Counted from the stretch's first letter, positions 33,636 through 45,060 are shown. The stretch is 64,000 nt of DNA from Chionoecetes opilio (GCA_016584305.1 JACEEZ010009445.1:43773-107772), one strand, 5' to 3'. Notes: generated by a model from the letters alone, not told the origin. Made by a program: numbers and translations.

Positions 33636-34001
33636 ATGGGTTTGATTTTTTTTCTCCCCACAGATTCGAAATGACATCCAGAAGTCAAACTGGATTTTTT
33701 CCTGGGTTTGGGGAAAACCCGCAGCACAATTGAAGGGACGAAACTTTCCCTCTAACCGGGAAGTCCTCGGCCTGTTCCTCAAGAAACACCTTGAAGAAAA
33801 CTGACGATCCGCGAGGCTTCAACGGCGGTCGTCAGAGAACTGACCCCCCCTATGGGTCGAAAGGCCAGGATCCCCGTTAGGGGGAGCAACACTCATCAAA
33901 AAGCTGGAAGGTCTATTCCAAACCTGGAAAGACCTAAAACCGCTTGAGGGACCAAAGGACACCAGGGCAGGTGAAGAAAGGGGGAAACTTTCCGGGACTC
34001 A

Positions 34002-34746
34002 ATGGACGACCTCTTGATATCGCTCACCGCGGACGCCCTGTCTCTCATTGTCCTTCAAGAGGACAAGGATTTTTTCCTTGCTCAGTGAGAGAAGGGCCGT
34101 AGAGCCTTCATGGGGTCCGCGGACAATTCCCTGGCCTCCAAAGAACGGAGAGCTGCGGAGAAGAAAGAGGCTGAGGAAAGGCGTCGGGAGAAGGCCCGTG
34201 AAGAAATGAAGGCATCCACCTCAGCGGCCATCTTTGCTTCTTCAAGCAGCAGTGCTGAGGGAGAGGACAGCAGCAGTGCTGAGGAGGCAAAATCCTGCTC
34301 TCCACCCAAGTGGCCACGAAGAACTACAAAAAACATAATTCCACCATCTCTCGCAGCTGCACTGGATTGTACTCAGCTTTCCGACTGAAAAGCCACCATC
34401 GTGCTGACAGAAGCTGCAAAATGCCTCGGCTATGACACTACGGACCTGGCCATCAACCGCACAACCATTGCCAGGTCTCGACGTCAAGCCAGGAGACGTT
34501 TCGCTGAAAACCTCAAAAAGGACTTCCAAGCGGATGTCCCCTTGACTGTCCATTGGGATGGAAAACTCCTTCAAGCCCTGACAACCAAGGAGCATGTGGA
34601 TCGTCTGCCTATCTTGATATCCGGAATAGGAGTCAGCCAGCTCCTCGGTGTCTCTAAACACTCTTCGGGGACCGTTGAAGTGCAAGCTCAAGCTGTTTTC
34701 CATGCTTTGGAGGAGTGGGGAGAGACCGAGAAAGTGGTCGCCATGT
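34002..34746 (+). pseudogene. Family V transposase-like protein, N-terminal half
   Basis: One frame runs from MDDLLISLTADALSLIV (34002) through a Lys/Glu-rich coiled segment (ASKERRAAEKKEAEERRREK, about residues 43-62) and a Ser-rich linker. It continues to SLAAALDCTQLSD, ATIVLTEAAKCLGYDTTDLA, DVPLTVHWDGKLLQ (first acidic residue), VDRLPILISGIGVSQLLGVS and HALEEWGETEKVVAMSFDM (second acidic residue). Two in-frame TGA stops (about 34077 and 34386) stand where the family has Arg, consistent with CGA to TGA decay. After SFDM the frame enters the right inverted arm. I do not know a named family; the layout resembles an RNase-H-fold transposase. Its missing half is represented at 51899-53093. Confidence 0.72.
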
Positions 34747-35050
34747 CTTTTGACATGGGCCTCGCGGATCGTCATTTTTCTTCAAGGTGTTTTCTTGAGG
34801 AACAGGCGAGGACTTCCCGGTTTGAGGGAAGTTTAGTCTCCTTCATTGCGCTGCTGGTTTCCCAACCAGGAAAAATCCAGTTTGACTTCTGGTTGTTATT
34901 TCAAATCTGTGGGGAGAAAAGAAATCAAACCCATGTAATAGGACTATGGAGGTAGATTGTTACAGAAGCAAATGATCATAAATTCTATTGGCGACTGGCT
35001 ATCAATGGAGGTAAGTATCAACCCAGAAACACACAATATACACATACAGG

Positions 35051-35580
35051 CACACAACTTCAGAGAGTTCCCCTACAATCTCTTACACCGCCACAGCAAC
35101 TCAACAACTCACAACTCTATCTCCACAAAAGTAACAACCACCTCGTCTCTACTCGCCACACGAACCACGCCGCACACGCCACGCCGACACTTTTTCTTGC
35201 AAGGCTGCCAGGTAAGTTCCGCCAACCAGCACAAAAACAGCCAAACAGACTACAGTAGATACCTTGGACTTTGCTGGACTACCAATAAATATGCTCCAAT
35301 CGTCACAAAATTTTATCACAAAATGTCTCATTAGGATTGGAACGAAGCCAGGGGGTGAGAGGTTAGGATTTCTTACTTTAAAAAAATAAGGGCCACCCTA
35401 ATATTATCAATACTAAATAGAAAATAATAATGCCTTCGAAAAATGTTGTGTCAAATAAACAATGAAAACCCTTTATTCATCCTTTTCATCTATTAGTACA
35501 AGTGGAACTGTCGTCGAAAATTTCCGTCGGCGAGAATTCTCGGATATTAGTCTCGCCGAGAATTTGGGTATACGAGAGTA
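35051..35580. other. Unassigned sequence
   Basis: Low-complexity CA-rich segment and unique DNA; a GCCAG|GTAAGT donor-like site at 35211-35221 is isolated. No gene recognised. Confidence 0.4.
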
Positions 35581-35666
35581 CACACAAACCTCAATTTCCC
35601 GGACCTCCATTTTCCGGATATCGGATTTGCCGGACAAATTCCGAGGTCAGGGGATATGCCAGAGTC

Positions 35667-35710
<44 letters not shown>

Positions 35711-36200
35711 GAAATGCCTGGTCCTGTTCGTAAATTGACAAAGTTGTCCGGCGGTCCGAGCGTCTCCTGTCACCCTGGTCAGTGTCTGCGCCTCCCGCCA
35801 GGTGGCAGCATGCTCAGCGGTCGTATTGTTTACATTAGGGCACACAACACTCACGGTTCACCTGCACCGCCTCCCGCCTCCCAGGGGGTCAGGGGGTCCC
35901 CTGACCCCCACTGCCCCTGGTGCAGGAACATCTCTGAGACTATTGAACACTTTCTGCTGCCTCCCGCCAGGTGGCAGCATGCTCAGCGGACGCAAAAGTC
36001 CGCGGCGGGGTAGTTGATATTGGCGGTTGCCGGACAGTAAATACTAGAGTAGGATATACGTCCGGGGGTGGGTAATGGCATCGGACTTCTTTTTTTTTTT
36101 TTTTTTTAAGGATAATTCCTAGACTGTTGCGATTCCCGGACTTTTGCGGTTCCCGGACCAGTGCTCCCCCCTATTAGTCCGGGAAAACGAGGTTTGTGTG
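35581..36200. mobile_element. Tigger-like MITE, family T2 copy b
   Basis: Ends CACACAAACCTCAATTTCCC and CGGGAAAACGAGGTTTGTGTG, TA on both sides. Body similar to 26975-27707, with one block fewer of the GGTGGCAGCATGCTCAGCGG duplication. Confidence 0.85.
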
Positions 36201-36214
36201 TATTAACATGGACG

Positions 36215-36522
36215 GCCTTGGGCAAGTATTTTCCCTGTCCACTCCTGCTGCTCCATGGTTCACTGCAGCAGCTGCACTGCTGCATCTTGCCAGTGGCGAG
36301 GAAACAATCATAATGTTTTTATAATTTTCATCCCGCTGTCAGTGTATGTTCCTTTTTTATTTACTCTGGAGGGATACATTCACGAGAGTGACATACATAA
36401 TTCCCTCATGGTTCAGCCGATACCTCTTGACAAGTTCCTCGTCACTCAATTCGCCGAGAACGTCTCTTTTGACACAAAAATTCCTGGGTCGGCGCTGCCG
36501 GAAGAGTTGTTTTGCTGCCATG
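36215..36522 (-). pseudogene. HARBI1-like (PIF/Harbinger) nuclease, N-terminal fragment
   Basis: Minus strand from the ATG at about 36522: MAAKQLFRQRRPRNFCVKRD, then LSDEELVKRYRLNHEGIMYV. After a stop and frame change comes CFLATGKMQQCSCCSEPW. The [SD]DEELV-RYRL...I-YVT and (R)FLATGKMQ blocks are the conserved start of HARBI1-type transposases. Translation is lost after about 36230, next to T2b. No catalytic DDE residues remain. Confidence 0.82.
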
Positions 36523-36529
36523 TTGATGG

Positions 36530-36700
36530 CTTATGTCAACATAAGGATCCTTATGGGAGCTCTGGACCTCCCATAGTGCTTATGGAGAGTTTATGGCAAA
36601 ACTGCACCACTTATGGAGATTTTCGGTGACTTATGGCAAACTTCGCCATTTTGTCTGCTTATGGGAAACCCATAAGGCTTATGGAGCCTTTATACGTAAG
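36530..36700 (+). repeat. CTTATGG-rich segment
   Basis: CTTATGG or its variants recur about eight times with irregular spacing (for example GTGCTTATGGAGAGTTTATGG, CACTTATGGAG, GACTTATGGC, TGCTTATGGG, GGCTTATGG). Not a strict tandem array. Confidence 0.6.
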
Positions 36701-38235
36701 TACGGGCCCTGAAGCTGTAATGGGTTCATACCATGTTTTTTTGGTGTCATGAGCACAGTGATGCCCACTCACGTGACCATTTTCCACCAATGAAAACGAT
36801 TCTATTATGATGTACAATTTTTGGCCAATCCCAAGACAACGTGTTTATAGACGTGGCAGGATGCCTTGGCAAGTTGGCCCAAAGATTGCTGTCAGTCTCG
36901 CAATGACTACCTTCCAAGTAACTTGCTGTGGTGGTGACTGTATTGTTTTAACAGACGCCTGTGTATATTGCTACAGGAGTAGGAGGTAGCGACCTTGAAA
37001 CACGCTCAGGACCCTCTACTTCTAATTAAGGTATTTTACTTGAACTACAGTAAAATAAGGGTTAGGTTAGGTAACTAACGGCCAAGTTTGGTTAGTGAAC
37101 TAGCGAGGGGGTCTGGGACCCTGGGGTTTACCCCAGTTCAGGTAATTTATCACGCAATTGCAGGTTTTCCCTACTTAGATAAATTTTACCAAATTTTAGA
37201 GAAAATTTCCTTAATTATAGGAAATATTCCCTGATTCTAGGGACATAATACTAACATTGAGAGGAATTTTCCTAACTTCTAGGGTAATATCCTTAACTTC
37301 CAGGAAGCCTATAATTCCGTCTATTTATATTCCCCCACCTTAAAATCCCGCTTTCCCACAAGGTCTCTAGGTTTGTTGGGGATAGGGAGAGAGAGAAAAG
37401 ATAGGGAGTAATGCTTTAAACTGCAGTTTTACCGATATTCTACATTGTAGCAATGAACTAAAGGTCTAACTACTTGTTTACTGGTAGCTTAGGAACTGTT
37501 TATGAAAACAGTTTGGTTCCTCAGTCTCAACTTAGCCTTGAGCCTTAAGTCATTTGTACAGCTTGTCAGCATTCACAGCTACATCAAGTCTGGTGACTGC
37601 ACAAACCAAGTCCCGCAATTATTGTAGTTATGTCACAATGAAAGACCAAAAATTTCAAGACTATCCTGGTTGCCATTATGGAACTTCTCCCATCCGACAT
37701 CATGGTTGAAGAGATAGTAGTATATTTTGAACGGGCTTCATGGAGTGCTCTTCAAAAAGTTCGGATATTTCTGTGTTTGGGTGCTGGTTTCACTGGGCAC
37801 AAGCTGTGTACATCAGAGTTATGTTATATGGGCTACGCTCAGCATGTGTTCACCAACTTTTTGTCCGCCAACTGGTACCGTGATTTGATTGCACTGCCCA
37901 ACCGTTCCTGCCTCCCATATCAATAATGCTTTTTAACCAGCGGAAAGACAGATGCCCTCAGAGTGTCAAGCACAGCTCCTATGAACTTCCTCAACTACCT
38001 GGAAAAGACATGGATAACTAGCACATCACGTTCCACCTTCCAACCTGATCAACATACAGGAGATTAGGAATGCGTGAATAATGAAGGTGAGGTGTTGGCC
38101 ACCATCGTCTAAATCACAGCTCTACCATTAAAAGGGATGACCTCTACCTGGTAATTATTACTTTATGAACAGACAAAATTGCTCCCTCTACAGTAAGGGG
38201 ACTAATCGCCAGAGTTGGGCCCCATCGCATATTTT
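36701..38235. other. Unassigned, apparently unique sequence
   Basis: No domain recognised. An 82-codon open frame at 37678-37926 (MELLPSDIMVEEIVVYFERA...) has no recognisable motif. Two TTAGG-like units occur at 37061-37072. Short runs around TTTTCCCTA/TTTTCCTAA recur between 37160 and 37300. Confidence 0.45.
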
Positions 38236-38246
38236 TTTTCCAATTC

Positions 38247-38274
38247 CCCCTCCCCCCCCCCCCCCCCCCCCCCC
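38247..38274. repeat. Poly-C tract
   Basis: A C run of about 25 bases interrupted once by T. Confidence 0.9.
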
Positions 38275-38400
38275 AATCGCAATCCGCAAAATTCTGACCT
38301 GAACCAGTCCGCAATCGCAAATATTCCGCCCCAAAAATTTGTTTTTTTTTTTTTTTGTTTTCAGATATGCCTTTTTCGCCATCGCAATTCCGCAACTTCC
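38275..38400. repeat. CGCAATTCCGCAA-type repeat fragment
   Basis: Contains CAATCGCAATCCGCAAAATT, CCGCAATCGCAAATATTCCG and CGCAATTCCGCAACTTCCGC, related to the array at 42915-43160. Confidence 0.6.
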
Positions 38401-38409
38401 GCAAAACTA

Positions 38410-40169
38410 CCGTATTTGCCGTGCGCATCAAGACGCAGCTTTGTCCAATAAAGGAATGCAAAATTCACCCTGCGTCTAATGCGGCCATATACTGTGACGA
38501 GGTTGGGCAGAAGGAGGGATGACAGGCAGAATCGCCGTGAGTTGCGCCGGTGGTGGTGGTTGTGGTATTATTACAAAGAGGGTTTTCTCGACTGTGATCT
38601 CGTTTTGTTGAGCAATTTAGACCACTGTGAACATAAAATTTGTAATATTTTGCGTGTTACTAATAATATCAACAGTTTAATGCATAAATACAAGAAAAAA
38701 GTTGGAGTTAGTTTAAGAGGGGGAGAAAAACAAGAGAGAGAGAGGTCGGGGGCAACAACGGTAGCCGGTTTCTGATGCCAAGATGGCCGTCATATGTAAA
38801 CAGCACCCCCCTCCCGCAGTCCCGCTGCCGCTGTCTCCACTGTAAAGGATGCGAGAAAGGGTAGGCCCTTATACCACCTCGATCCCTCAATCCTCCCCTG
38901 TATCTCTTGGGCATAAGGAAATTGTTAATCTGTAATGGAAAGAATGCTAGTAAAAAGGCTGCACCTGTAGATGGCACGGAAGCCTTCCACACTACACACC
39001 AAGACAAGACCCATCACGTGCCACAACTTCATCCGCTCAAGGCCGAATCAACACCATCACCATCATGCCTTCAACCTGTCCCTTCACTGATGAAGTACAG
39101 GCTGAGGAAGTACTAATCAACCCTCGTGACTTGATTAGATTCACAGGTGTTAACCATGGGGAATATCTTTTTGATCCTGACATGGTGCCTTCAACAATAA
39201 CAAAAAAAGTAGAGATGGTTACGTTACAGTTTACCTTAAAAACTGGGTAAAATTTTTCTATTGGGCAAACCCAGATTTCGAGACAGAAACTTAGTTTTCC
39301 GAATAGTTTTGGGTGTTTGGATTATACTGGCTAATCGTTGTTGTCAAAAATCAATGTTCGTTTACATGTTGGGAGGGGGGGGGGGGGTGCCCGCCCCCGC
39401 AAAACGCTACGCTTCACACGCCATAGTATTGATATTTTCGTTTATCTCTATATCTTCTGTTACTAACCACAACCCCACTCTAAACCAACCTAATACCTAA
39501 ACTGATTTAACCTAAACTTAATTTCTGGTTGCAAATAACGGTAGATTTTCGTTAGTACATGTAATGAATTATATTCAATTTGCCGCCACTAGAAATGGGG
39601 CTCTAAATACTCAGAATGAATGAAGAAATGATCCACGATAATGGAGGTAAGAATCTAGGACTTTTGAAAGCCCAATACCCGAAACAATATCATTATCTTT
39701 ACTGCAAATTTCCACAAAGTCTAAAACCATATACCAGAAAAAAGCAAACAAACGACTACTAACTACTTACAACTTTAAATCTAAGCTAAATGTCATAGGT
39801 AGAAAATGTATTAGAGTATCAATTCGTGGAGCATCCTGCAATAAATGATGACCCGATTTTGGTACCCTACATGATCATTCTTTCATATTTAAATACTATA
39901 ATCTTTCATTCACATTCACTCTGCACTGTGAATATGATATTTGGGTACATGTCTCAAAAATCATTGTTTTCCCTTACACAACCTTTTTTTTTTTTTTTTC
40001 TTTTTTTTTTTTTTTTAATTAACCTTTTTTTGATGATTATAAATTTACAAAACATAAATATGTCCTAAAACCAATACTAAATTTTGTTTTTATCTAAAAT
40101 ATTTATGTCACAATAGGGTTTTGGAGTGCGTCTAATGCGGAGGTGCGTCTTATGCGCCGGCAAATACGG
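38410..40169. mobile_element. TIR element, family T6
   Basis: Left CCGTATTTGCCGTGCGCATC and right GCGCCGGCAAATACGG are inverted for about 28 bp (with CAAGACGCA against TGCGTCTTA inside). TA lies on both sides (38408-38409, 40170-40171). The 1.76-kb body has open frames (39065-39250, 38479-38775) without recognisable domains, plus poly-G and poly-T tracts. Related at its ends to T5. Confidence 0.82.
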
Positions 40170-40171
40170 TA

Positions 40172-42914
40172 ATTTTGACACCTACAATTAAAACAAAACA
40201 CCTACAATTAAAACAAAAAATGTCTATAGACTCTTAAAACACCTCAATTAAACAAAAATGTCTCAAGACTTTTTATTAGTGTTTATTTTAATACTTCGTG
40301 ATTTCCTATGTTTCTGTCTCTACTGGTACTTGTCATTCACACTAAGGTCTTTGTCTCTTTTCAGGTGTTTTCTTTACTTTTACACTTCACAGTCTACTGG
40401 TAGAGTAATCAGTAGGTAGGTGACTAGGGTTTTATCTATATGAAAGAGGTTAACGCCCATTCATAGAGCCCTATGTGAAACGCTACTGGGCCCGCCATCT
40501 TAGCGCCAGGGCCCCTCTTCGTTTCACCCAAGACCGGGGATGGGAAGTTCCAAGGAATGACCCTCCCACCCCGCAGTATATCATCACACACCTTTTTCAT
40601 TAGGTTATTTACACTGTTTAATAAATACAATTTTTTTTTTTTTTTTAAATCAAAAGGAATTAATTAACCACGGTGTTAATCTTCGGAAAATGTTGTTTTC
40701 TATAAGATACAGATTTATCACATTATGTAAATTATATATAAAAAAAATATAAAAACACAGTTTATTTTTTTAAATTTCTATTTGAAACATAGTTTTGTTT
40801 TAATTTTTAACACATTTTTTTTTTTTTTTTTTTTTGTTTTTTTTATTTTTTCCCTTTTTTTTAAAATTATTTTTTTTTATTTTTTTTAAAAAACACATTA
40901 AAATTTTTTATTAATTAAATAAAAAATAAAGGTTTAAAAAAATTAAAGGCCATTATGGAGACTGGAAGGAAATCATATGATCCAGTGAACTTTTTTAAAA
41001 TTTCACTTTAAACGCATATCTTTCGTCATTGTTTCTTTGTTTATTAAAACTTGCTTGTTAGGACAAAAATTTAGTACATGGAAAGATAGATCATCAATAG
41101 AAGCACTAGTGTGTAATTAGCCTTCCCTTAGGATATATTTATTTTTCTGATAAATGCAGTAGTAGTAAGTATCAGTAATAGAGAGTAGTAAGTAGTACCT
41201 TGCAAACAGGAAAATGAGTTGTTAACTAAATAAATCGCCGCGCAGGACCGCTCTCTGTGATGACTGTGTTCACAAATAATCAAATTATATATTGGATTAT
41301 ATATCGCCTTTTATTTTTTCAGCCTTTTAAATAATTTTTTCCATGTTTTAAACTTTTAACTAGTAAATTAAAGGATAATTTATAGTTTACCAACCAACGT
41401 TTTTGATGCGCCTTATGTACATAGTAAAGGCGCATCCGAAATCGGTTGGTTTGTTGTTCTTGGCTTGGGTTGGTAGTGAAAATATAAATTGACCAAATTA
41501 AAAATTTACTAAATTACTCAGTAGATAAGGAAATAACTTACTTGTTCCAAGTTTAGTGTGACCCTCAAAAGTTAGCTGATGAAGCTTCTCACTCCACCTG
41601 TTTCCTGGACCCTTGCCCTGCTCTCACGCTCAGTGCTTGGCTGAGTGGGCTGAGTGCTGGGGAGATCATCCTGAGCCTCCAATCATTCTGACACAACCTT
41701 CACTTCTAACACTATCAGTGTACAGTGTATTCCACAATCCTACTCCTACTCTAGGCACGAAGGAGTCTAGATGGCGACCAAAAAACCTTGTCCATTCTGG
41801 TAAAATTTCGCATAATTTCAGAAGCAACAAAAATAGACTTCAATAAAACCGGCCCACTTTACCATATCATTTCCATTAGTCCATACTTAGTTAAAAATAA
41901 ATGGCAATAATTTTTTTCAATTTTGCTTCCCTGTCTAATTTGTACCTAATTTTAAGATAATTTCAAATTTTTGTCGTATATTTATTTTTTGCAGATTGTG
42001 CTACATAGAAGAGCGTTTAACTTACTCCTAAAACACATAATTATATGGAAGCCAACAATCCTGCCAAAATATAAGACCAAATATTTGAAATTTTATGAAA
42101 AAAAAAATTACAAATTTTTAATTAGACAGCAGAACAAAAAAAAAAAAAAATAAAAAAAAAAAATAGCTGTTTTTATTTACTAAATGGTGTTTTATTTAAG
42201 CCTATTGTTATCATAGATATAAGTACTAAACCCGTTTATTAACCACAATAGACATGAGTTAGTGGTAATAACCACTGCAGTAAATCCAGATGTGTCTAAT
42301 TTGTTGCAAGCTAGTCTTCACTAACACAACAACAGTATATGTAGGATAATTAAAGCAGTAAAGTAAAAGGTAGTAAATCACACACACGGCCCCAAGCGTC
42401 AAAGCGGTCCCTAGCGTAGTTGAGCGGTGTACTTACGCCCTCTCAATTTCCCAGCGTCCCCAGAACCACAGGGAGGAACGCACTGACTGTTGTGGATACG
42501 CATTACTGATTCATTTGACCGTTTGTGAGTGACTGTGCTACACTAGCTTAAAAACAATAGGCTTTTTTAGTTTAGCGATAGGCTTGGACGATGTTTTTTT
42601 GATTGGTCATGGTACGAAAAAGACCGTTTTTCTCGCAATTGAAAAAACTGATTGGTTTCTGCGACAAAATTCACAACAAGCTTGGTATAGGCCGAAATGA
42701 GTTAAAATCAGTCCAAAACATTGAAAACAATATCACAAAGTAGTATAACTACACATTTCAACAAGTGTTATGGAGTGGTCTTGTAATCCAAGACGTGCTT
42801 GGACGACCAAAAACACGGCTCCTTGGCAGTTGGCAGTATCGTCTCCACCATATTTGGTGGGAAACTTATGTTCACCGCGGGCACTTGCCATTTTGAAGGT
42901 GCGTGCTCGTCACA
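40172..42914. other. AT-rich sequence without recognised genes
   Basis: Includes poly-T and A/T-rich low complexity (40630-40960, 42095-42165) and two short GC-richer islands (40440-40580, 42380-42490). A small inverted pair, AAGGCGCATC near 41430 and GATGCGCCTT near 41407, suggests a hairpin. No protein similarity seen. Confidence 0.5.
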
Positions 42915-43160
42915 ATTATTGCGATTGCGTTTCAAAATTTGCCGGTCCCGCAACCCGCAATTCCGCAACATTTTTGTCAGGCATCCGTGATTGCGCAATT
43001 TCCCGAATCCGAATTAACCATTCCGCAAGTTATGTGTGATTGCGCTTTAAAAATTTTGGCGGTCCGCAATTCGGCCAATTCGCAAAGTTTTTTAGGCATC
43101 TGTAATTGCGCAATTCCGCAAACGGAATTACCCATTCAAGCAAGTTGCGAAATTGCGGAC
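42915..43160. repeat. Degenerate tandem repeat of CGCAATTCCGCAA units
   Basis: Units of about 115 bp: GATTGCG...CCGCAA...TTTTGTCAGGCATCCGTGAT, then GATTGCGC...CCGCAATTCGGCCAATTCGC and TTTTTTAGGCATCTGTAATT. Two to three decayed copies. Confidence 0.65.
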
Positions 43161-43631
43161 TAAAATGTGGAATGCCCACCTCTGCTAATCGCACAGAAGA
43201 AAAATGTAAAGATACAAAGTAAAAAACCAATAAGCAACAAAGAGTTAAGCAACTGTGGACAGATTACAAAAACCATGGATATATTACATCGAGTACCTGA
43301 GGAAAGGAAGCACATTTGCCGACCATGGAGGAAGATTAAGAATCATACGTGTACCGGTAACTTTTGTAACTTCATGTTCATTAAGAAACCTTGGATATGA
43401 CGGTTGTATTTTTGAATTGTGTAACAGGGCAGTGCAGTATTTTTGAAAGAGTAATAAAGAATAATAAAGACTGTTGATGCTGTATTTATTTACATTGTGA
43501 CTGAATGAGACTCCAGTTATTACAACAGCATCTGGGAAATAATAATGTGGTGCATTCAGACTAGGCAGTTGGTGCATTGAGACGAAGTGGTGGCATTCGT
43601 TCTGATGCATTAAGTCTTATTTTCCTTTATT

Positions 43632-43925
43632 TTACCTAGTTGTATTTACTAAATTGTGTTTTACAGGGACGGAGATACACTCGTGTGGTTTCCTGTCTCC
43701 GTATCGAGTGTATCAATCTTTCTTTCAGTTGGTGCACATTATTTGCGATACACCTCATTTAGGTCAATTCCAAACTTTCTACATTCTATGAGGAAAACTG
43801 TACTTTATGTGTTTAGGCCATCCTCCCTTTTCTAAGTTTTTTTTGTTATGTCCTCTTGTGTATCGACCTCTCGTTGTTTCCGAGTCATTAGTCTCTCATT
43901 GTCTGTTTCTTCCATCTGTGTGAAG
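43632..43925 (-). repeat. LINE 3' fragment (same family as 7256-8388)
   Basis: Starts TTACCTAGTTGTATTTAC and follows 7256-7555 base by base with indels (CTCGTGTGGT, CTGTCTCCGTATC, TTTCTTTCAGTTGGTGCACA). Only the 3' untranslated end is present. Confidence 0.85.
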
Positions 43926-43966
43926 GGGATGGTGGCTAGAGATACGGGACCTTACTTACTACCTTA

Positions 43967-44575
43967 AGCCTGGTTCACACTGGGTAAATGTCGGCAAACA
44001 TAGGCTGAGATGACTCCCCGGGAGTCATCTCAGCCTATGTTTGCCGAAAAAGCTTACACCGCTCGATCGGTCTTTATCGCTGAGATGCCGATAAATTTTG
44101 CGTGCCAAATTCAAACAAACGCTGAAGCCATCACCACCCTATTCCCCACTCACCCCAATTATTGGTATGATTTCAGTATTGGGCACTAAAAACTAACAAT
44201 TTAACTTACATCATCGTGTAGATATTTTCATCCTTACTTGAATCCCAATTTCCCATGCAATGGCGATACATATAATACCGCAAATTTTATGTTTTACTAC
44301 AGCCAGAAACTGTTGTTAGCTTAAATCAGATTATGTTAGGTAAGACGTGGGGTTTGATTTAGTAGATGATATCAAGGAAAAAATGACGATTCATGGTTGA
44401 ATGTACACTGTAAACAGTTAAACACTGTTGATGTCGGGGACGCGGGAACAACAACAAACCAGCCATTTGTTTCCCGGAACAAATTCCCGTGTGTGAACGT
44501 AATTCAGCACTCGGCCGCTAAAGGCCGACTTCCCGGTGCTACAAAGTGCTGACATTTGCCAGTGTGAACCAGGCT
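43967..44575. mobile_element. PIF/Harbinger-like MITE
   Basis: Ends AGCCTGGTTCACACTGG and CCAGTGTGAACCAGGCT are perfectly inverted, with TTA on both sides (43964-43966, 44576-44578). A TWA target duplication with this terminus is typical of PIF/Harbinger. A perfect palindrome with 27-bp arms lies at 43992-44046. No coding capacity. Confidence 0.85.
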
Positions 44576-44658
44576 TTATTTACTACTTACTTTTTCAGTA
44601 GTTAGTGCAGAGTTAATAGGGAAATTTTAAAAAAACTTGACATTTTTCTGCGTTACAG

Positions 44659-44739
44659 GTGGACCCATCTGGCAACGCGCTGATGGTAAAAAGCTAGTGA
44701 CGGAAGATGGTGAAGGTGACACTCCCCAACCCTCTCCAG
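44659..44739 (+). CDS. Candidate coding exon, host gene unknown
   Basis: 81 bp between an acceptor (TTTTTCTGCGTTACAG) and a donor (CCAG|GTATAT). In phase 1 it reads GPIWQRADGKKLVTEDGEGD followed by TPQPSP without a stop; the other two frames have stops. Composition (G/C-balanced, non-repetitive) differs from its AT-rich surroundings. No gene is recognised and no neighbouring exons were found, so this is a tentative call. Confidence 0.4.
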
Positions 44740-44747
44740 GTATATAT

Positions 44748-45060
44748 CACTATCAATGCCATCATCATTATCATCTTCACTATCATCAGTATTATAAAAC
44801 CTCATCATTATTATCACTGTTGCCCACTATCAAACACTATAATTTTCACTAGCATCATATCCCCATATCATTTTCACCTCATCATTAAAATTATTTTCAC
44901 TCCATTATTATAATTTTCACTATCATCACCTTTCATTATCACCGTCATCACTAAAATTTTTTTACTCATTATTATTTCGCAATTATCATTATTATCATTA
45001 TTATTTTCACTATCTTTATTATTATCATCACCACCACCATCACCATCTTATCATCCATTC
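44748..45060. repeat. (ATC/TTA)n low-complexity tract
   Basis: Irregular trinucleotide-like sequence of TCATCATTATCATC and TTATTATCAT over 300 bp. Confidence 0.85.

Larger units (their letters stand above)
32585..35050 (+). mobile_element. Element V1: inverted-repeat element coding half of a transposase-like protein
   Basis: Outer arms are inverted copies. The left arm starts CCTGTATGTGTATATTGTGT (32585) and the right arm ends ATACACATACAGG (35050). The arms continue for about 300 bp: 32585-32700 plus 33641-33821 against 34757-35050. A solo LTR (32706-33635) splits the left arm. Between the arms lies the N-terminal half of protein family V. The coding frame runs straight into the right arm, so the C-terminal half was removed by internal deletion. 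The true outermost boundaries are not fixed. Confidence 0.78.

Noticed and set aside
37678..37926. Small host protein MELLPSDIMVEEIVVYFERA...
   Set aside because: No recognisable motif, no splice context and no repeat evidence; kept only as an unassigned frame in the region note.
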